Assembly: GCF_004000215.1 (NCBI RefSeq)
Contig: NZ_RBVY01000004.1
Location: forward strand, 186,001 to 250,000
Source: Nitratireductor alexandrii
Lineage (GTDB): Bacteria; Pseudomonadota; Alphaproteobacteria; Rhizobiales; Rhizobiaceae
Length of the DNA stretch: 64,000 nt
Reading direction: 5' to 3'
Shown here piece by piece: positions 26,228-35,182 of this stretch. Within the stretch, counting starts at the first letter, position 1. The number at the start of each line of letters is the position of its first letter. The translations under genes were made by a program, and so were the position numbers. The notes under the pieces were generated by a model. It had not been told where the DNA came from. It did not search any database and saw only the letters and a program-made list of their open reading frames with translations.

Positions 26228-27574
26228 CTATTGCTGGGCGGCGTAGCACTCGATCTTCTTGCGTTTCAGCGCCTTGCAGGCGTTCCACGCAGCCGTCTTG
26301 GTGGTGAACCCGCCGAAACGGGCGCGATGATAGATGGTGCCTTCATGTTCGAACGGAACCGTGAAGGGCGAGGCGTCCGACAGGATGTTGCCGGCCGCGG
26401 CCCGCGTCTGTGACAGGGCGACCAGCGCGTCCTTCTGGTTGGGCGAGGAGGCAACCTGCACCACCCATCCCGAAACGGCGGTGGACGACGTCTTGACCGG
26501 GTCCACCCGGGCGGCGACGGAATTGCGGATCTCCGTGGCCACATCGCCGCCACCGCCGGGCACAGGCGCCCCCGGCCGCGGCGCGGGTTCGGGCGCATAG
26601 GCCGCGACGACGACCTCCTGCGGGCGCGCCTTCGGCGTGGGAATGTTTGCCTTGGGCAGAGCAACCATGCCGGCAACGGCGATCGAGCCGGGGTTGATGG
26701 TGCGCTTGGCCACCAGCGGACCGCGGTCGCGCGTCGAGGCCTTGGGCAGATATTTCTTGATCAGCTCGGCCATGTGGGCGTCGCGGGTGCGGCCGGACCG
26801 GCCGCCCATGACCACGGCCACGACGCTGCGCCCGCCGGTTTTGACCGACGAGACCAGATTGAAGCCGGAAGCGCGCGTATAGCCGGTCTTGATGCCGTCG
26901 ACACCCTTCACGCGGCCGAGCAGCTTGTTGTGGTTGCGCATCCGGCGCTTGCCGAACTTGAACGAGCGCGTCGAAAAGTACCCGTAATATTTCGGGAAAT
27001 GCTCGCGCAGCGCGATGCCCAGAACGGCCATGTCGCGCGCCGTGGTCTTCTGGGCCGAGTTCGGCAGGCCGGAGGCGTTGCGGAACGTGGTCTTCGTCAT
27101 GCCGAGCTGGCGCGCCTTGGCCGTCATCTTGCGCGCGAAGCCGGATTCGGTGCCGCCGAAATATTCGGCCAGTGCCGCGGAGGCGTCGTTGGCCGACTTC
27201 GTGACCAGCGCGTAGATCGCCGTTTCCAGCGAGATCGAGCCCCCGGCGCGCACGCCGAGCTTGGTGGGCGGACGCGCGGCGGCATGTTTGGAAAACGGAA
27301 TCCGCGTGCTCTTGTTGACCTTGCCGGCCTCCATCGCCTCGAACACCATGTAGAGCGTCATCATCTTGGTGAGGGAAGCGGGATAACGCGGCGCGTCGGC
27401 ATTGGATTCGTGCAGCGTCTTGCCGGTATTGGCGTCGACGACGATCGCCGCATATTTCGACGCGTGCGCCGGCGCCAGGGCGAACACCGCCAGCGCGACC
27501 AACGTTGCTGAAACCGTCCGGACCGCGGACCGGACCCTCGATGAACCAAATACGCTCACGCTTGCCACCTTCAA
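26228..27574 (-). CDS. dacA: D-alanyl-D-alanine carboxypeptidase with C-terminal SPOR domain
   Basis: This 448-residue secreted enzyme removes the last D-alanine from peptidoglycan side chains. A signal peptide covers about residues 1-38. The penicillin-binding motifs are complete: SLTK at 67-70 with nucleophile Ser67, SAN at 127-129 and KTG at 229-231. A proline-rich linker follows, and then a SPOR-type domain (GWVVQVASSPNQKDALVAL, about 366-448), which binds denuded glycan at the septum. This pairing suggests a division-site role, fitting with mipZ nearby. The gene is divergent from the phasin gene. Confidence 0.93.
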   Translation of the reverse strand: MKVASVSVFGSSRVRSAVRTVSATLVALAVFALAPAHASKYAAIVVDANTGKTLHESNADAPRYPASLTKMMTLYMVFEAMEAGKVNKSTRIPFSKHAAARPPTKLGVRAGGSISLETAIYALVTKSANDASAALAEYFGGTESGFARKMTAKARQLGMTKTTFRNASGLPNSAQKTTARDMAVLGIALREHFPKYYGYFSTRSFKFGKRRMRNHNKLLGRVKGVDGIKTGYTRASGFNLVSSVKTGGRSVVAVVMGGRSGRTRDAHMAELIKKYLPKASTRDRGPLVAKRTINPGSIAVAGMVALPKANIPTPKARPQEVVVAAYAPEPAPRPGAPVPGGGGDVATEIRNSVAARVDPVKTSSTAVSGWVVQVASSPNQKDALVALSQTRAAAGNILSDASPFTVPFEHEGTIYHRARFGGFTTKTAAWNACKALKRKKIECYAAQQ

Positions 27575-27654
27575 AAACCTTCCGGTGTGTGTGTTGCGGG
27601 CCGCGAACCAGCCGGACGCCGCGACGCCATTTCCCCCAAGCTAGAAGCCACGCC

Positions 27655-27677
27655 GTTACCATTCCGTTTATGGTAAC
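27655..27677. promoter_or_regulatory. Palindrome upstream of dacA (possible operator)
   Basis: GTTACCAT-N7-ATGGTAAC is a perfect 8-base inverted repeat with 7 bases between the arms, 81 bases before the dacA start. The spacing suits a dimeric regulator. The gap from 27575 to 27922 (348 bases) otherwise holds the phasin promoter region and no gene. Confidence 0.35.
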
Positions 27678-27840
27678 CGAGTTCTTCACCATTTCCCTGG
27701 CATTCGCCTCTCATTCGAACGGCCGCGCCGGCGGCAGGCCTTGGAAACGCCGCCACCCGCGGCCAGCCCCCTGATTGCGTCGGCAGGGGTTTTCCCGCGC
27801 TGCGCAGCGGCAAGCGTGTCGATGGCAGCACGGCGCAATC

Positions 27841-27869
27841 TTGACATTTGCTGCAGTGCAAACTAGTTT
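27841..27869 (+). promoter_or_regulatory. Candidate phasin promoter
   Basis: A perfect -35 hexamer TTGACA (27841-27846) is followed after 17 bases by TAGTTT (27864-27869), a weak -10. The spacer is taken up almost entirely by the first TGC palindrome, so a bound protein would block polymerase. Confidence 0.5.
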
Positions 27870-27882
27870 GCTGCATCGCACA
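27847..27882. promoter_or_regulatory. Double TGC-rich operator in the phasin promoter, PhaR-like
   Basis: Two near-identical sites, TTTGCTGCAGTGCAAA (27847-27862, an imperfect palindrome) and TTTGCTGCATCGCACA (27867-27882), are spaced 20 bases start to start, about two DNA turns. PhaR, the repressor of phasin genes in Paracoccus and Rhodobacter, binds TGC-rich sites of this type, and its role in granule-controlled expression of phasins is well described. One site fills the spacer of the promoter and the other covers the likely start of transcription. Confidence 0.6.
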
Positions 27883-27922
27883 TAGGTGCATGCAGCCTCC
27901 TCCAACACGCCGGGAAAACACC

Positions 27923-28252
27923 ATGATGCAGTCGTTCGAAGACACCAACAAGCTTGGCAAGGAATATATCGACAGCGGCCTGCAGAGCGCCGCCGCGCTG
28001 TCGAAGGGGTTTCAGGCCATCGCCGTCGAAACCACCGAATTCTCCAAAAAATCCTTCGACACGGCGACCGCCGCCATCGAAAAGCTGGCCGCCGCCAAAT
28101 CGCTCGACACCGCGATCCAGGTGCAGAGCGACTACGCCAAGCAGGCCTACGAGGCCTTCGTCGCCGAGGCCACCAAGCTGAGCGATCTTTATGCCGACCT
28201 GGCCAAGGACGCCTACAAGCCGTTCGAATCGGTCGTGTCCAAAACCGTCTGA
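27923..28252 (+). CDS. Phasin family protein (polyhydroxyalkanoate granule coat)
   Basis: The 109-residue protein is a small helical phasin that coats polyhydroxyalkanoate granules and controls their size and number. Almost all of it is amphipathic helix, with the typical repeated Phe/Lys/Ala pattern (FSKKSFDTATAAIEKLAAAK) and no signal peptide. Two adjacent ATG codons occur at 27923 and 27926. The promoter carries a double operator (27847-27882), and two hairpins follow the gene. Polymer synthesis genes are not in this window. Confidence 0.88.
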   Translation: MMQSFEDTNKLGKEYIDSGLQSAAALSKGFQAIAVETTEFSKKSFDTATAAIEKLAAAKSLDTAIQVQSDYAKQAYEAFVAEATKLSDLYADLAKDAYKPFESVVSKTV

Positions 28253-28282
28253 CGCGCGTCCCGTCGCGCCCGACGAGAGATT

Positions 28283-28301
28283 GCCCGCATTTTTTGCGGG
28301 C
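28283..28301 (+). terminator. First hairpin after the phasin gene
   Basis: GCCCGCA and TGCGGGC pair as a 7-base stem around a five-T loop, 31 bases after the phasin stop. It has no T-run after the stem, so it may stabilise the transcript end rather than stop it. Confidence 0.45.
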
Positions 28302-28311
28302 TCCGCAGAAG

Positions 28312-28341
28312 CCCGGTCGCGCAAAGGCGGCCGGGTTTTTT
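28312..28341 (+). terminator. Intrinsic terminator of the phasin gene
   Basis: CCCGGTCGC and GCGGCCGGG form a 9-base stem (one G-U pair) with loop GCAAAG, followed directly by six T residues. This is the clearest classical terminator in the window. Confidence 0.85.
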
Positions 28342-28514
28342 CGTTTCGCGGCCACGATCGGTCAATCGTGACCGGATTTCGCCCCGCCAGCGCCAACGCT
28401 CATATTGTCAGCGCCAGAGAAGGCCTTAAAATCGGCATAGGATTGACTACATAGGTCGTTCTGTCCCGCGAACGAGATGAGGGCTTCCAAGACTTGACGA
28501 CAGGTAAGGCAGCC

Positions 28515-28865
28515 ATGGGAGACCAGGCCGTAAGAATGCAGGGCGACGACGGCGATCGGGGCACCCCCGGGCGGGGGACCACGGTTATCACGCGTACCAA
28601 GCCCAAGACGAAGAAGCCGAGCCTTTATCGGGTGCTCATCCTCAACGATGACTACACCCCGATGGAGTTCGTCGTGCACGTCCTGGAGCGTTTTTTTCAG
28701 AAGGATCGTGAAGCCGCCACACGCATCATGCTTCATGTTCACAACCACGGCGTGGGCGAATGTGGCATATTCACCTTCGAGGTGGCGGAAACGAAGGTAT
28801 CCCAGGTGATGGATTTTGCCCGCCAGCACCAGCATCCGCTACAATGCGTGATGGAAAAGAAGTGA
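28515..28865 (+). CDS. clpS: ATP-dependent Clp protease adaptor ClpS
   Basis: ClpS binds proteins with destabilising N-terminal residues and hands them to ClpAP. The 116-residue protein has a flexible N-terminus (first 35 residues), then the core [20 protein letters not shown] with the N-degron pocket residues Asn/Asp (NDD) and the C-terminal part [20 protein letters not shown]. The preferred start is ATG 28515; ATG 28536 is a shorter alternative. It is 7 bases upstream of clpA, a standard operon. Confidence 0.95.
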   Translation: MGDQAVRMQGDDGDRGTPGRGTTVITRTKPKTKKPSLYRVLILNDDYTPMEFVVHVLERFFQKDREAATRIMLHVHNHGVGECGIFTFEVAETKVSQVMDFARQHQHPLQCVMEKK

Positions 28866-28872
28866 GGTTCTA

Positions 28873-31344
28873 ATGCCGGCTTTCTCGCAAGGCCTCGAAC
28901 GGGCGCTGCACCAGGCGCTGACCTACGCCAACGAGCGGCATCACGAGTATGCCACGCTCGAACATCTGCTGCTGTCTCTGATCGACGATCCGGACGCGGC
29001 CGCGGTGATGCGCGCCTGCAATGTCGATCTCGACGAATTGAAGCAGACCGTGCTCGGTTATATCGACACCGAGCTCGATAATCTGGTGACCGGCTACGGC
29101 GAGGATTCCAAGCCGACCGCCGGCTTCCAGCGCGTCATCCAGCGCGCCGTCATCCACGTCCAGTCCTCCGGGCGCGAGGAAGTGTCGGGCGCCAACGTGC
29201 TGGTCGCGATCTTCGCCGAGCGCGAAAGCCACGCGGCCTATTTCCTGCAGGAACAGCAGATGACGCGCTACGACGCCGTCAACTACATCTCGCACGGCAT
29301 CGCCAAACGTCCCGGCGCCACCGAAACGCGCTCGCCGCGCGGCGCCGAGGAAGAGCAGGGCCATAGCGGCGGCGAGGCCGAGGAGGGCGGCAAGAAGAAA
29401 CAGCAACAGCAGGACGCGCTCACCGCCTATTGCATCAATCTCAACGAGAAGGCCCAGGCCGGCAAGATCGACCCGCTGATCGGCCGCGAAAGCGAGATCA
29501 ACCGCACGATCCAGGTGCTGTGCCGCCGCTCCAAAAACAACCCGCTCTATGTCGGCGACCCGGGCGTCGGCAAGACGGCGATCGCCGAAGGCCTGGCAAA
29601 GCGCATCGTCGAGGGCGACGTGCCGAACGTGCTCGCCGAATCGACCATCTTCGCGCTCGACATGGGCACGCTGCTGGCGGGAACCCGCTATCGCGGCGAT
29701 TTCGAGGAGCGGCTGAAGCAGGTCGTCAAGGAGCTGGAGGAGTTTCCCGGCGCGATCCTGTTCATCGACGAGATCCACACCGTAATAGGCGCCGGCGCCA
29801 CCTCCGGCGGGGCGATGGATGCCTCCAATCTGCTGAAGCCGGCGTTGTCGTCGGGCACGATTCGCTGCATCGGCTCGACCACCTACAAGGAGTTCCGCCA
29901 GTTCTTCGAAAAGGACCGCGCCCTGGTGCGCCGGTTCCAGAAGATCGACGTCAACGAACCGACCGTCGACGACGCGATCGAGATCATGAAGGGGCTGAAG
30001 CCCTATTTCGAGGAATTCCACAAGGTCAAATACACCAACGAGGCCATCAAGGCCGCGGTGGAACTGTCGGCGCGCTACATCAACGACCGCAAATTGCCCG
30101 ACAAGGCGATCGACGTGGTCGATGAGACCGGCGCCTCGCAAATGCTTCTGCCGGAGACCAAGCGCAAGAAGACGATCTCGATCAAGGAAATCGAATCGAC
30201 CATCGCCACCATGGCGCGCATCCCGCCGAAGACGGTTTCGGCCGACGACGAGAAGGTTTTGGCCGGCCTGGAGGCCGAGCTCAAGAGCGTCGTCTACGGC
30301 CAGGACCGCGCCATCGAGGCGCTGGCGTCGTCCATCAAGCTGGCGCGCGCCGGCCTGCGCGAGCCGGAAAAGCCGATCGGGGCCTATCTGTTCTCCGGCC
30401 CGACCGGCGTCGGCAAGACCGAGGTCGCCCGCCAGATCGCGTCCTCGCTCGGCGTCGAGCTGCTGCGTTTCGACATGTCGGAATATATGGAGCGTCACAC
30501 GGTCTCGCGGCTGATCGGCGCGCCGCCCGGCTATGTCGGCTTCGACCAGGGCGGATTGTTGACCGACGGCATCGACCAGCATCCGCACTGCGTGCTTTTG
30601 CTCGACGAGATCGAGAAGGCGCATCCCGACCTGTTCAATATCCTGTTGCAGGTGATGGATCACGGCAAACTGACCGACCACAACGGCAAGCAGATCGATT
30701 TCCGCAACGTGATCCTGATCATGACCACCAATGCGGGCGCGGCCGACCTGGCCAAGCCGGCGATCGGCTTCGGGTCGTCCAAGCGCGACAGCGACGACAT
30801 GGAGGCCATCAACCGCATGTTCACGCCGGAATTCCGCAACCGGCTCGACGCGGTGATCCCGTTCGGCTCGCTGCCGGTGCCGGTGATCCACAAGGTGGTG
30901 CAGAAATTCGTCATGCAGCTCGAGGCCCAGCTTTCCGAACGCGGCGTCACCTTCGACCTGTCGCAGGACGCGATCGCCTGGCTGGCCGACAAGGGATATG
31001 ACGAGCGCATGGGCGCGCGTCCGCTGGCGCGCGTCATCCAGGACAACATCAAAAAACCGCTCGCCGAGGAGGTCCTGTTCGGCAAGCTCAAGAAGGGCGG
31101 AACGGTCCGCGTCAGCGTCGAGACCAAGGAGGACGGCGAGACCGGCCTGAAACTCGACGCGATCGCCGACACCGTGCCGGTGAAGCCGAAGAAGGAAGTG
31201 CCGGCCAAGCGCAAGCCGGCCAAGAAGCCGCGCGCCAAGCCGGCGGCGAAAAAGGCCAAGCCGGCAGCCGCGCCCAAGGGCAAGGACAAGGACAAGGAGC
31301 CGCCCAAGCGCAGCCTCGTGCCGCAAATGCCGCGCAAGAGCTGA
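28873..31344 (+). CDS. clpA: ATP-dependent Clp protease ATP-binding subunit ClpA
   Basis: ClpA unfolds substrates and feeds them to ClpP. The 823-residue protein has the N-domain that docks ClpS (residues 1 to about 145), an acidic linker, then two AAA+ modules. Walker A motifs are GDPGVGKT (about 230) and GPTGVGKTE (about 510), with Walker B LFIDEIHT and [10 protein letters not shown]. After the D2 small domain comes an unusual tail of about 55 residues rich in Lys, Pro and Ala, from about residue 768 to the end. The gene is just downstream of clpS. Confidence 0.96.
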   Translation: MPAFSQGLERALHQALTYANERHHEYATLEHLLLSLIDDPDAAAVMRACNVDLDELKQTVLGYIDTELDNLVTGYGEDSKPTAGFQRVIQRAVIHVQSSGREEVSGANVLVAIFAERESHAAYFLQEQQMTRYDAVNYISHGIAKRPGATETRSPRGAEEEQGHSGGEAEEGGKKKQQQQDALTAYCINLNEKAQAGKIDPLIGRESEINRTIQVLCRRSKNNPLYVGDPGVGKTAIAEGLAKRIVEGDVPNVLAESTIFALDMGTLLAGTRYRGDFEERLKQVVKELEEFPGAILFIDEIHTVIGAGATSGGAMDASNLLKPALSSGTIRCIGSTTYKEFRQFFEKDRALVRRFQKIDVNEPTVDDAIEIMKGLKPYFEEFHKVKYTNEAIKAAVELSARYINDRKLPDKAIDVVDETGASQMLLPETKRKKTISIKEIESTIATMARIPPKTVSADDEKVLAGLEAELKSVVYGQDRAIEALASSIKLARAGLREPEKPIGAYLFSGPTGVGKTEVARQIASSLGVELLRFDMSEYMERHTVSRLIGAPPGYVGFDQGGLLTDGIDQHPHCVLLLDEIEKAHPDLFNILLQVMDHGKLTDHNGKQIDFRNVILIMTTNAGAADLAKPAIGFGSSKRDSDDMEAINRMFTPEFRNRLDAVIPFGSLPVPVIHKVVQKFVMQLEAQLSERGVTFDLSQDAIAWLADKGYDERMGARPLARVIQDNIKKPLAEEVLFGKLKKGGTVRVSVETKEDGETGLKLDAIADTVPVKPKKEVPAKRKPAKKPRAKPAAKKAKPAAAPKGKDKDKEPPKRSLVPQMPRKS

Positions 31345-31366
31345 TCCGGCGGCCGGCACGCAGGCG

Positions 31367-31888
31367 ATGAACCGGCTGCGCGACCGTCTGGCCGAGAATG
31401 CCCGCGGCGAAATCGGGCAGGCGAGCGCCGTCGCCCGGGAGGTCCTGGACTGTCCCGGGCAACTCGATGCGCTGGTCGCGCTTCTGGCCGACGACGATGC
31501 AACCGTGGTCGCCCACGCCGCACACGCGGCCATGCAGGTCGCGCTCGACCGGCCCGACCTGTTCCAAGGCCGGGCCGCACACCTGATCAGCCTTCTGGCG
31601 CGGCCGGGCCCTTGGGAACGCGGCGAACAGCTCCCCAAAATCCTCGCCCGGCTCGACCTTGAGAAGGGCGAAGCCTCCCGGCTGGCGAAGATCCTTCTCG
31701 GCAAGCTGGACGAACGTTCGACCATCGCCGCCGCCTCTGCCCTGTCGGCGCTGGTGGAGCTGGCGTGTACCGGCCGGATCGAGCCCGCCGTGGCGCGCCG
31801 CGCCCACAGCCGCGCGCTGGCCTCGCCGCGCAAGGCGCTCGCCGCCCGCGCGCGCCGACTCGCCCAAAAGGTGCGCGACCTTGGCTGA
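31367..31888 (+). CDS. Alpha-helical repeat (HEAT-like) protein, unknown function
   Basis: This 173-residue protein is all helix and very Ala/Leu/Arg-rich. Segments such as LDALVALLADDDATVVAHAA and its neighbours repeat at about 35-40 residues, like HEAT repeats, and end in a basic helix (RKALAARARRLAQKVRDL). It lies 22 bases after clpA in the same direction and before azlC. I do not recognise the family, and the high GC makes some doubt about reality of the gene reasonable. Confidence 0.5.
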   Translation: MNRLRDRLAENARGEIGQASAVAREVLDCPGQLDALVALLADDDATVVAHAAHAAMQVALDRPDLFQGRAAHLISLLARPGPWERGEQLPKILARLDLEKGEASRLAKILLGKLDERSTIAAASALSALVELACTGRIEPAVARRAHSRALASPRKALAARARRLAQKVRDLG

Positions 31889-31933
31889 GGCCGCGCACGC
31901 GCACATCGCCGGCACGCGCCCGGCGCAAAAGCG

Positions 31934-32683
31934 ATGAGCCGCGCCGATCCGCCGACGACCAAGGTCGACAATGCCGGTCCGTGGCGCTGGTTCCTGCGCG
32001 GCGTTGCGGCGTCGTTTTCGATCCCGGGCCTGATCCTGGCCAGTGCCTTTGTCGGCTTCGCCGGCCTGGCGCGCGAAGCCGGCCTGACCATGGCCGAGAC
32101 CGTGTTCATGGTCGGCATCGTGTGGGCGCTGCCGGCCAAGGTGGTTCTGGTCGGCGCGATCCTGTCCAACACCACGCTTCTCGCCGCCGCCTTCGCGGTC
32201 GCGCTCTCCTCGGTGCGGCTGATGCCGATGGTGGTCGCGATCGTGCCGGAAATGCGCGCGCCGACGACACGCAAATGGGTGCTCTACGCTTTGTCGCATT
32301 TCGTCGCCGTCACCTCCTGGGTGGTGGCGCTTGAGCGTTTTCCGACCGTGCCCCGGCACCGGCGCACGGTTTTCTATGCCGGGCTGGGCGCAACGCTGGT
32401 GGTTCTCAACATGGTCGTGGTCGCGGTCGTGTTCAGCCTGGCGCAGAACCTGCCACCGATCGTCGGCGCGGCGCTGTTTTTGCTGACCCCGATCTATTTT
32501 CTGACCTCGCTGTGGGGATCGGCGCGCGAGCGCGCCGGCCATCTCGCCATGGTATTCGGGCTCGCGCTGGGACCGGTCTTCCATCTCGTCGCGCCGGGCG
32601 TCGACCTCTTGGCGGCGGGCCTGCTCGGCGGCCTGATGGCCTATGGCTGGCACCGCTTCGCCAGCCGGAGGGCGCGCGAATGA
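31934..32683 (+). CDS. azlC: AzlC family branched-chain amino acid exporter subunit
   Basis: AzlC and AzlD form a membrane complex that exports branched-chain amino acids or analogues. This 249-residue protein has about seven hydrophobic segments and the family opening GVAASFSIPGLILASAFVGFAG-like block (about residues 18-39), followed by the conserved LSSVRLMPMVVAIVPEMR. The stop overlaps the azlD start (ATGA), which supports the pair. The ATG at 31934 is about 45 bases after the helical repeat gene. Confidence 0.88.
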   Translation: MSRADPPTTKVDNAGPWRWFLRGVAASFSIPGLILASAFVGFAGLAREAGLTMAETVFMVGIVWALPAKVVLVGAILSNTTLLAAAFAVALSSVRLMPMVVAIVPEMRAPTTRKWVLYALSHFVAVTSWVVALERFPTVPRHRRTVFYAGLGATLVVLNMVVVAVVFSLAQNLPPIVGAALFLLTPIYFLTSLWGSARERAGHLAMVFGLALGPVFHLVAPGVDLLAAGLLGGLMAYGWHRFASRRARE

Positions 32684-33030
32684 GTTTCGCCGCGATCGAC
32701 ACCTGGTGGTGGCCCTATCTGTTCATCCTGCTTGCCGGCTGGCTGGCGACGGATTGCTGGCGTTATCTCGGCGTCTATCTCGGCGACCGTCTGTCGGAGG
32801 ACGCCGACATTCTGGTCTTCATCAGGGCGGTGGCGACCGCGCTGGTGGCGGCCGTGATCGCCAATCTGATCATCTTTCCGGCCGGCGCGCTCGCCGCCAC
32901 GCCGCTCGCCCTGCGCATCGCCGCCGCCATAGCCAGCTTCGTGGCCTATCTCGCCGCCGGCAAGCGCGTCTTCGTCGGCATTCTGGCCGGCGAGGCGGCG
33001 CTCTTGGGCGGGCTTTTCCTGCTGGGCTGA
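32680..33030 (+). CDS. azlD: AzlD family branched-chain amino acid exporter subunit
   Basis: The 116-residue protein has four hydrophobic segments and fits the small AzlD partner of AzlC: LFILLAGWLATDCWRYLGVYL at the start and RIAAAIASFVAYLAAGKRVF near the end. It is translationally coupled to azlC by an ATGA overlap. Its exported substrate is not known. Confidence 0.88.
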   Translation: MSFAAIDTWWWPYLFILLAGWLATDCWRYLGVYLGDRLSEDADILVFIRAVATALVAAVIANLIIFPAGALAATPLALRIAAAIASFVAYLAAGKRVFVGILAGEAALLGGLFLLG

Positions 33031-33034
33031 CTTT

Positions 33035-33050
33035 TTGCGGCTTCCCGCAA
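33035..33050. terminator. Short hairpin between convergent azlD and HIT genes
   Basis: TTGCGG and CCGCAA pair as a 6-base stem around CTTC in the 23-base gap between two converging genes. It may serve both directions weakly. Confidence 0.4.
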
Positions 33051-33053
33051 GAC

Positions 33054-33488
33054 TCAGAGCGCGGCCAGCGCTGTCCTGATCTTTTCGGCCTGCTCGGCCA
33101 GGACAGCCTGGTCGGCCATCTCGCCGGTATGGGGACGAAGCTTCACCCCCTCGAAACGCGGAATGACGTGCACGTGCAGATGAAAAACGACCTGGCCGCC
33201 GGCCGGCTCGTTGAACTGCTGGATTGTCACACCGTCGGCCGAAAACGCCCTGGTGACGGCCCTGGCCAGAAGCTGGGCCGTGGCCATCACCGCGGCCAGG
33301 TCGGTCGCCTCGACGTCGAGAATGGTGCGCGACGGCTTTTTCGGGATCACCAGGCAATGGCCGTCGCCGCGCGGCATGATATCCATGAAGGCCAGCGTGT
33401 GCTCATCCTCGTAGAGCCTGTGGGCGGGCAATTCGCCGCGCAGGATCTTGGCAAACACATTGTCGGCGTCGTAGGCGGGCTGGCTCAT
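33054..33488 (-). CDS. HIT family protein (nucleotide hydrolase/transferase)
   Basis: The 144-residue protein belongs to the histidine triad family, small cytoplasmic hydrolases or transferases of nucleoside phosphates. The triad HLHVHV lies at residues 103-108, within VVFHLHVHVIPRF. The opening DADNVFAKILRGELPAHRLYED is typical of HINT-like members. Substrate is uncertain. It converges on azlD. Confidence 0.92.
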   Translation of the reverse strand: MSQPAYDADNVFAKILRGELPAHRLYEDEHTLAFMDIMPRGDGHCLVIPKKPSRTILDVEATDLAAVMATAQLLARAVTRAFSADGVTIQQFNEPAGGQVVFHLHVHVIPRFEGVKLRPHTGEMADQAVLAEQAEKIRTALAAL

Positions 33489-33580
33489 CTGATCCTCGTC
33501 GTGTGACCGCTATCGCGGCCATGTTTCGGCGCTAGTTTCACCGTCGTCAACCGGGCAGGGCCCGAATCGCGGAGCCGTCG

Positions 33581-33910
33581 ATGACCTATTTTTACCTCGC
33601 CGCCGCCATCATGTTCGAGGTCGTGGCAACCACCGCGCTCAAACAGACGGACGGCTTCACCAAATTGTGGCCGTCGCTGGTCACGGTCGGCGGCTACGCG
33701 CTCGCCTTCTATTTCCTGTCGCTGCCGCTGCGGGTGCTGCCGGTCGGCGTCATCTACGCGGTCTGGTCGGGTGTCGGCATCGTGTTCATCACCGCGATCG
33801 GCTGGCTGTGGTTTCGCCAGACGCTCGATCTTGCCGCCATCATCGGCATCTTGTTGATCGTCGCCGGCGTGCTGGTGCTCAACCTGTTTTCCAAGACACT
33901 CGCCCACTGA
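33581..33910 (+). CDS. SMR family multidrug efflux protein (EmrE-like)
   Basis: The 109-residue protein has four membrane helices and works as a proton/drug antiporter dimer. Glu13 (IMFEVVATTALK) corresponds to EmrE Glu14, the essential ion and drug binding residue. YAVWSGVGIVFITAIGW is close to EmrE. It exports quaternary ammonium or other lipophilic cations, and possibly natural polyamines. The gene is divergent from the HIT gene, with a 92-base gap. Confidence 0.92.
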   Translation: MTYFYLAAAIMFEVVATTALKQTDGFTKLWPSLVTVGGYALAFYFLSLPLRVLPVGVIYAVWSGVGIVFITAIGWLWFRQTLDLAAIIGILLIVAGVLVLNLFSKTLAH

Positions 33911-33921
33911 GCCCGCCGCCG

Positions 33922-35130
33922 TCAGCTCTTCTTGAACGGGGCGTGCTCCTCGAAATAGGCCCCGACGCGGGCGACATCGGCGCGCTCGTGGTCGAGATAG
34001 TCGGCAACCGCGCGCCTGAGCCCCGGATGGGCGATGAAGTGCGCGGAATGGGTGGTCACCGGCACGTAGCCGCGCGCCAGCTTGTGCGGTCCCTGCGCGC
34101 CGGCCTCCACCACTTTCAGCCCGCGTTCAATGGCATACGCGATCGCCTGGTAATAACAGACCTCGAAATGCAGGAACGGGTGGTCCTCGACGCAGCCCCA
34201 GTGCCGGCCGAACAGCGTGTCGCCGCCGATGAAATTGATCGCGCCGGCGATATAGCGTCCGTCGCGCCGCGCCATGATCAGCAAAATGTCGTTCGCCATA
34301 CGCTCGCCGATCAGCGAAAAGAAGCGGCGGGTCAGATAGGGCCGCCCCCATTTGCGCCCGCCAGTGTCGATGTAGAAGCGAAAAAAATCGTCCCAGACCG
34401 CTTCCGTCAGGTCGCGGCCGCTCAGCCACTCGATCGCGATTCCGGGCTCGAGCGCGTCGCGGCGTTCCTTGCGGATCGCCTTGCGCTTGCGCGAGGCGAG
34501 CGAGGCGAGAAAATCGTCGAAGGAGCCGTAACCGTCGTTGCGGAAATGAAACTGCTGGTCGGTGCGGCGCAGGAACCCGGCCTGTTCGAGGGCGTCGGCT
34601 TCGGCCGCCGGCGCGAAGGTGACATGGGCAGACGACACGCCGAGCCGCTCGGTTAGCGTCTTCAACCCGGTCGCGAGCGCGCCGTGCACCGCGGCGGGAT
34701 CGTCGCCGCGCCGGGCAAGCAGGCGCGGGCCGGTGGCAGGCGTGAACGGCACCGAGACCTGGAGTTTGGGATAATAGGCGCCGCCGGCGCGTTCGAACGC
34801 GTCGGCCCAGCCGTGGTCGAAGACATATTCGCCCTGGCTGTGCGACTTCAAGAAACACGGGATGGCGCCGAGGAGGGCGCCGCCCGGTCCTTCGAGCCGC
34901 AGGTGCTGGGGCTGCCATCCGGTCTCCCTCACGGCGCAGCCCGCCTCTTCCAGCGAACTTAGAAACCCGTGCGAAACAAAGGGATTGTAGGGCGTCGTGT
35001 CATCACTGCTGCAGGTGCCGGCAAGGCTCCGCCACTCGCTCTCGCCGAACTGGCTGAACGAGGGCACGACGCGAAGGACGAAATCGTCCGCTTCGGGAGA
35101 GCCATTGCATGCGGGGTCTGTCACCATCAT
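33922..35130 (-). CDS. DUF482 / peptidogalycan-type GNAT acyltransferase
   Basis: The product of about 402 residues matches DUF482 proteins with a C-terminal GNAT/FemABX-like domain, common in Rhizobiales. Features include NPFVSHGFLSSLEEAGCA, PYFLKSHSQGEYVFDHGWA-like block and AGAQGPHKLARGYVPV with ETHSAHFI-like ending. It may acylate or aminoacylate an envelope component, but no substrate is known. Two ATG codons in a row at 35130 and 35127 are the likely start, with GTG at 35124 possible; the longer frame lacks family matches. Confidence 0.82.
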   Translation of the reverse strand: MMVTDPACNGSPEADDFVLRVVPSFSQFGESEWRSLAGTCSSDDTTPYNPFVSHGFLSSLEEAGCAVRETGWQPQHLRLEGPGGALLGAIPCFLKSHSQGEYVFDHGWADAFERAGGAYYPKLQVSVPFTPATGPRLLARRGDDPAAVHGALATGLKTLTERLGVSSAHVTFAPAAEADALEQAGFLRRTDQQFHFRNDGYGSFDDFLASLASRKRKAIRKERRDALEPGIAIEWLSGRDLTEAVWDDFFRFYIDTGGRKWGRPYLTRRFFSLIGERMANDILLIMARRDGRYIAGAINFIGGDTLFGRHWGCVEDHPFLHFEVCYYQAIAYAIERGLKVVEAGAQGPHKLARGYVPVTTHSAHFIAHPGLRRAVADYLDHERADVARVGAYFEEHAPFKKS

Positions 35131-35182
35131 GCCAAGATATGGCGCCCGGTCCGGCTTGCAAGGCAAAACCCGGCGGCCTGTC

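Noticed and set aside
26165-26230. Possible terminator between the J-domain gene and dacA
   Set aside because: Only a short imperfect stem can be drawn, and no T-run follows in either direction.
28870-32274. Minus-strand open frame of about 1134 codons opposite clpA
   Set aside because: It is a mirror of the clpA coding pattern in GC-rich DNA. The translation is His/Arg/Gly-rich low-complexity sequence with no known domain, while the plus strand encodes a complete ClpA.
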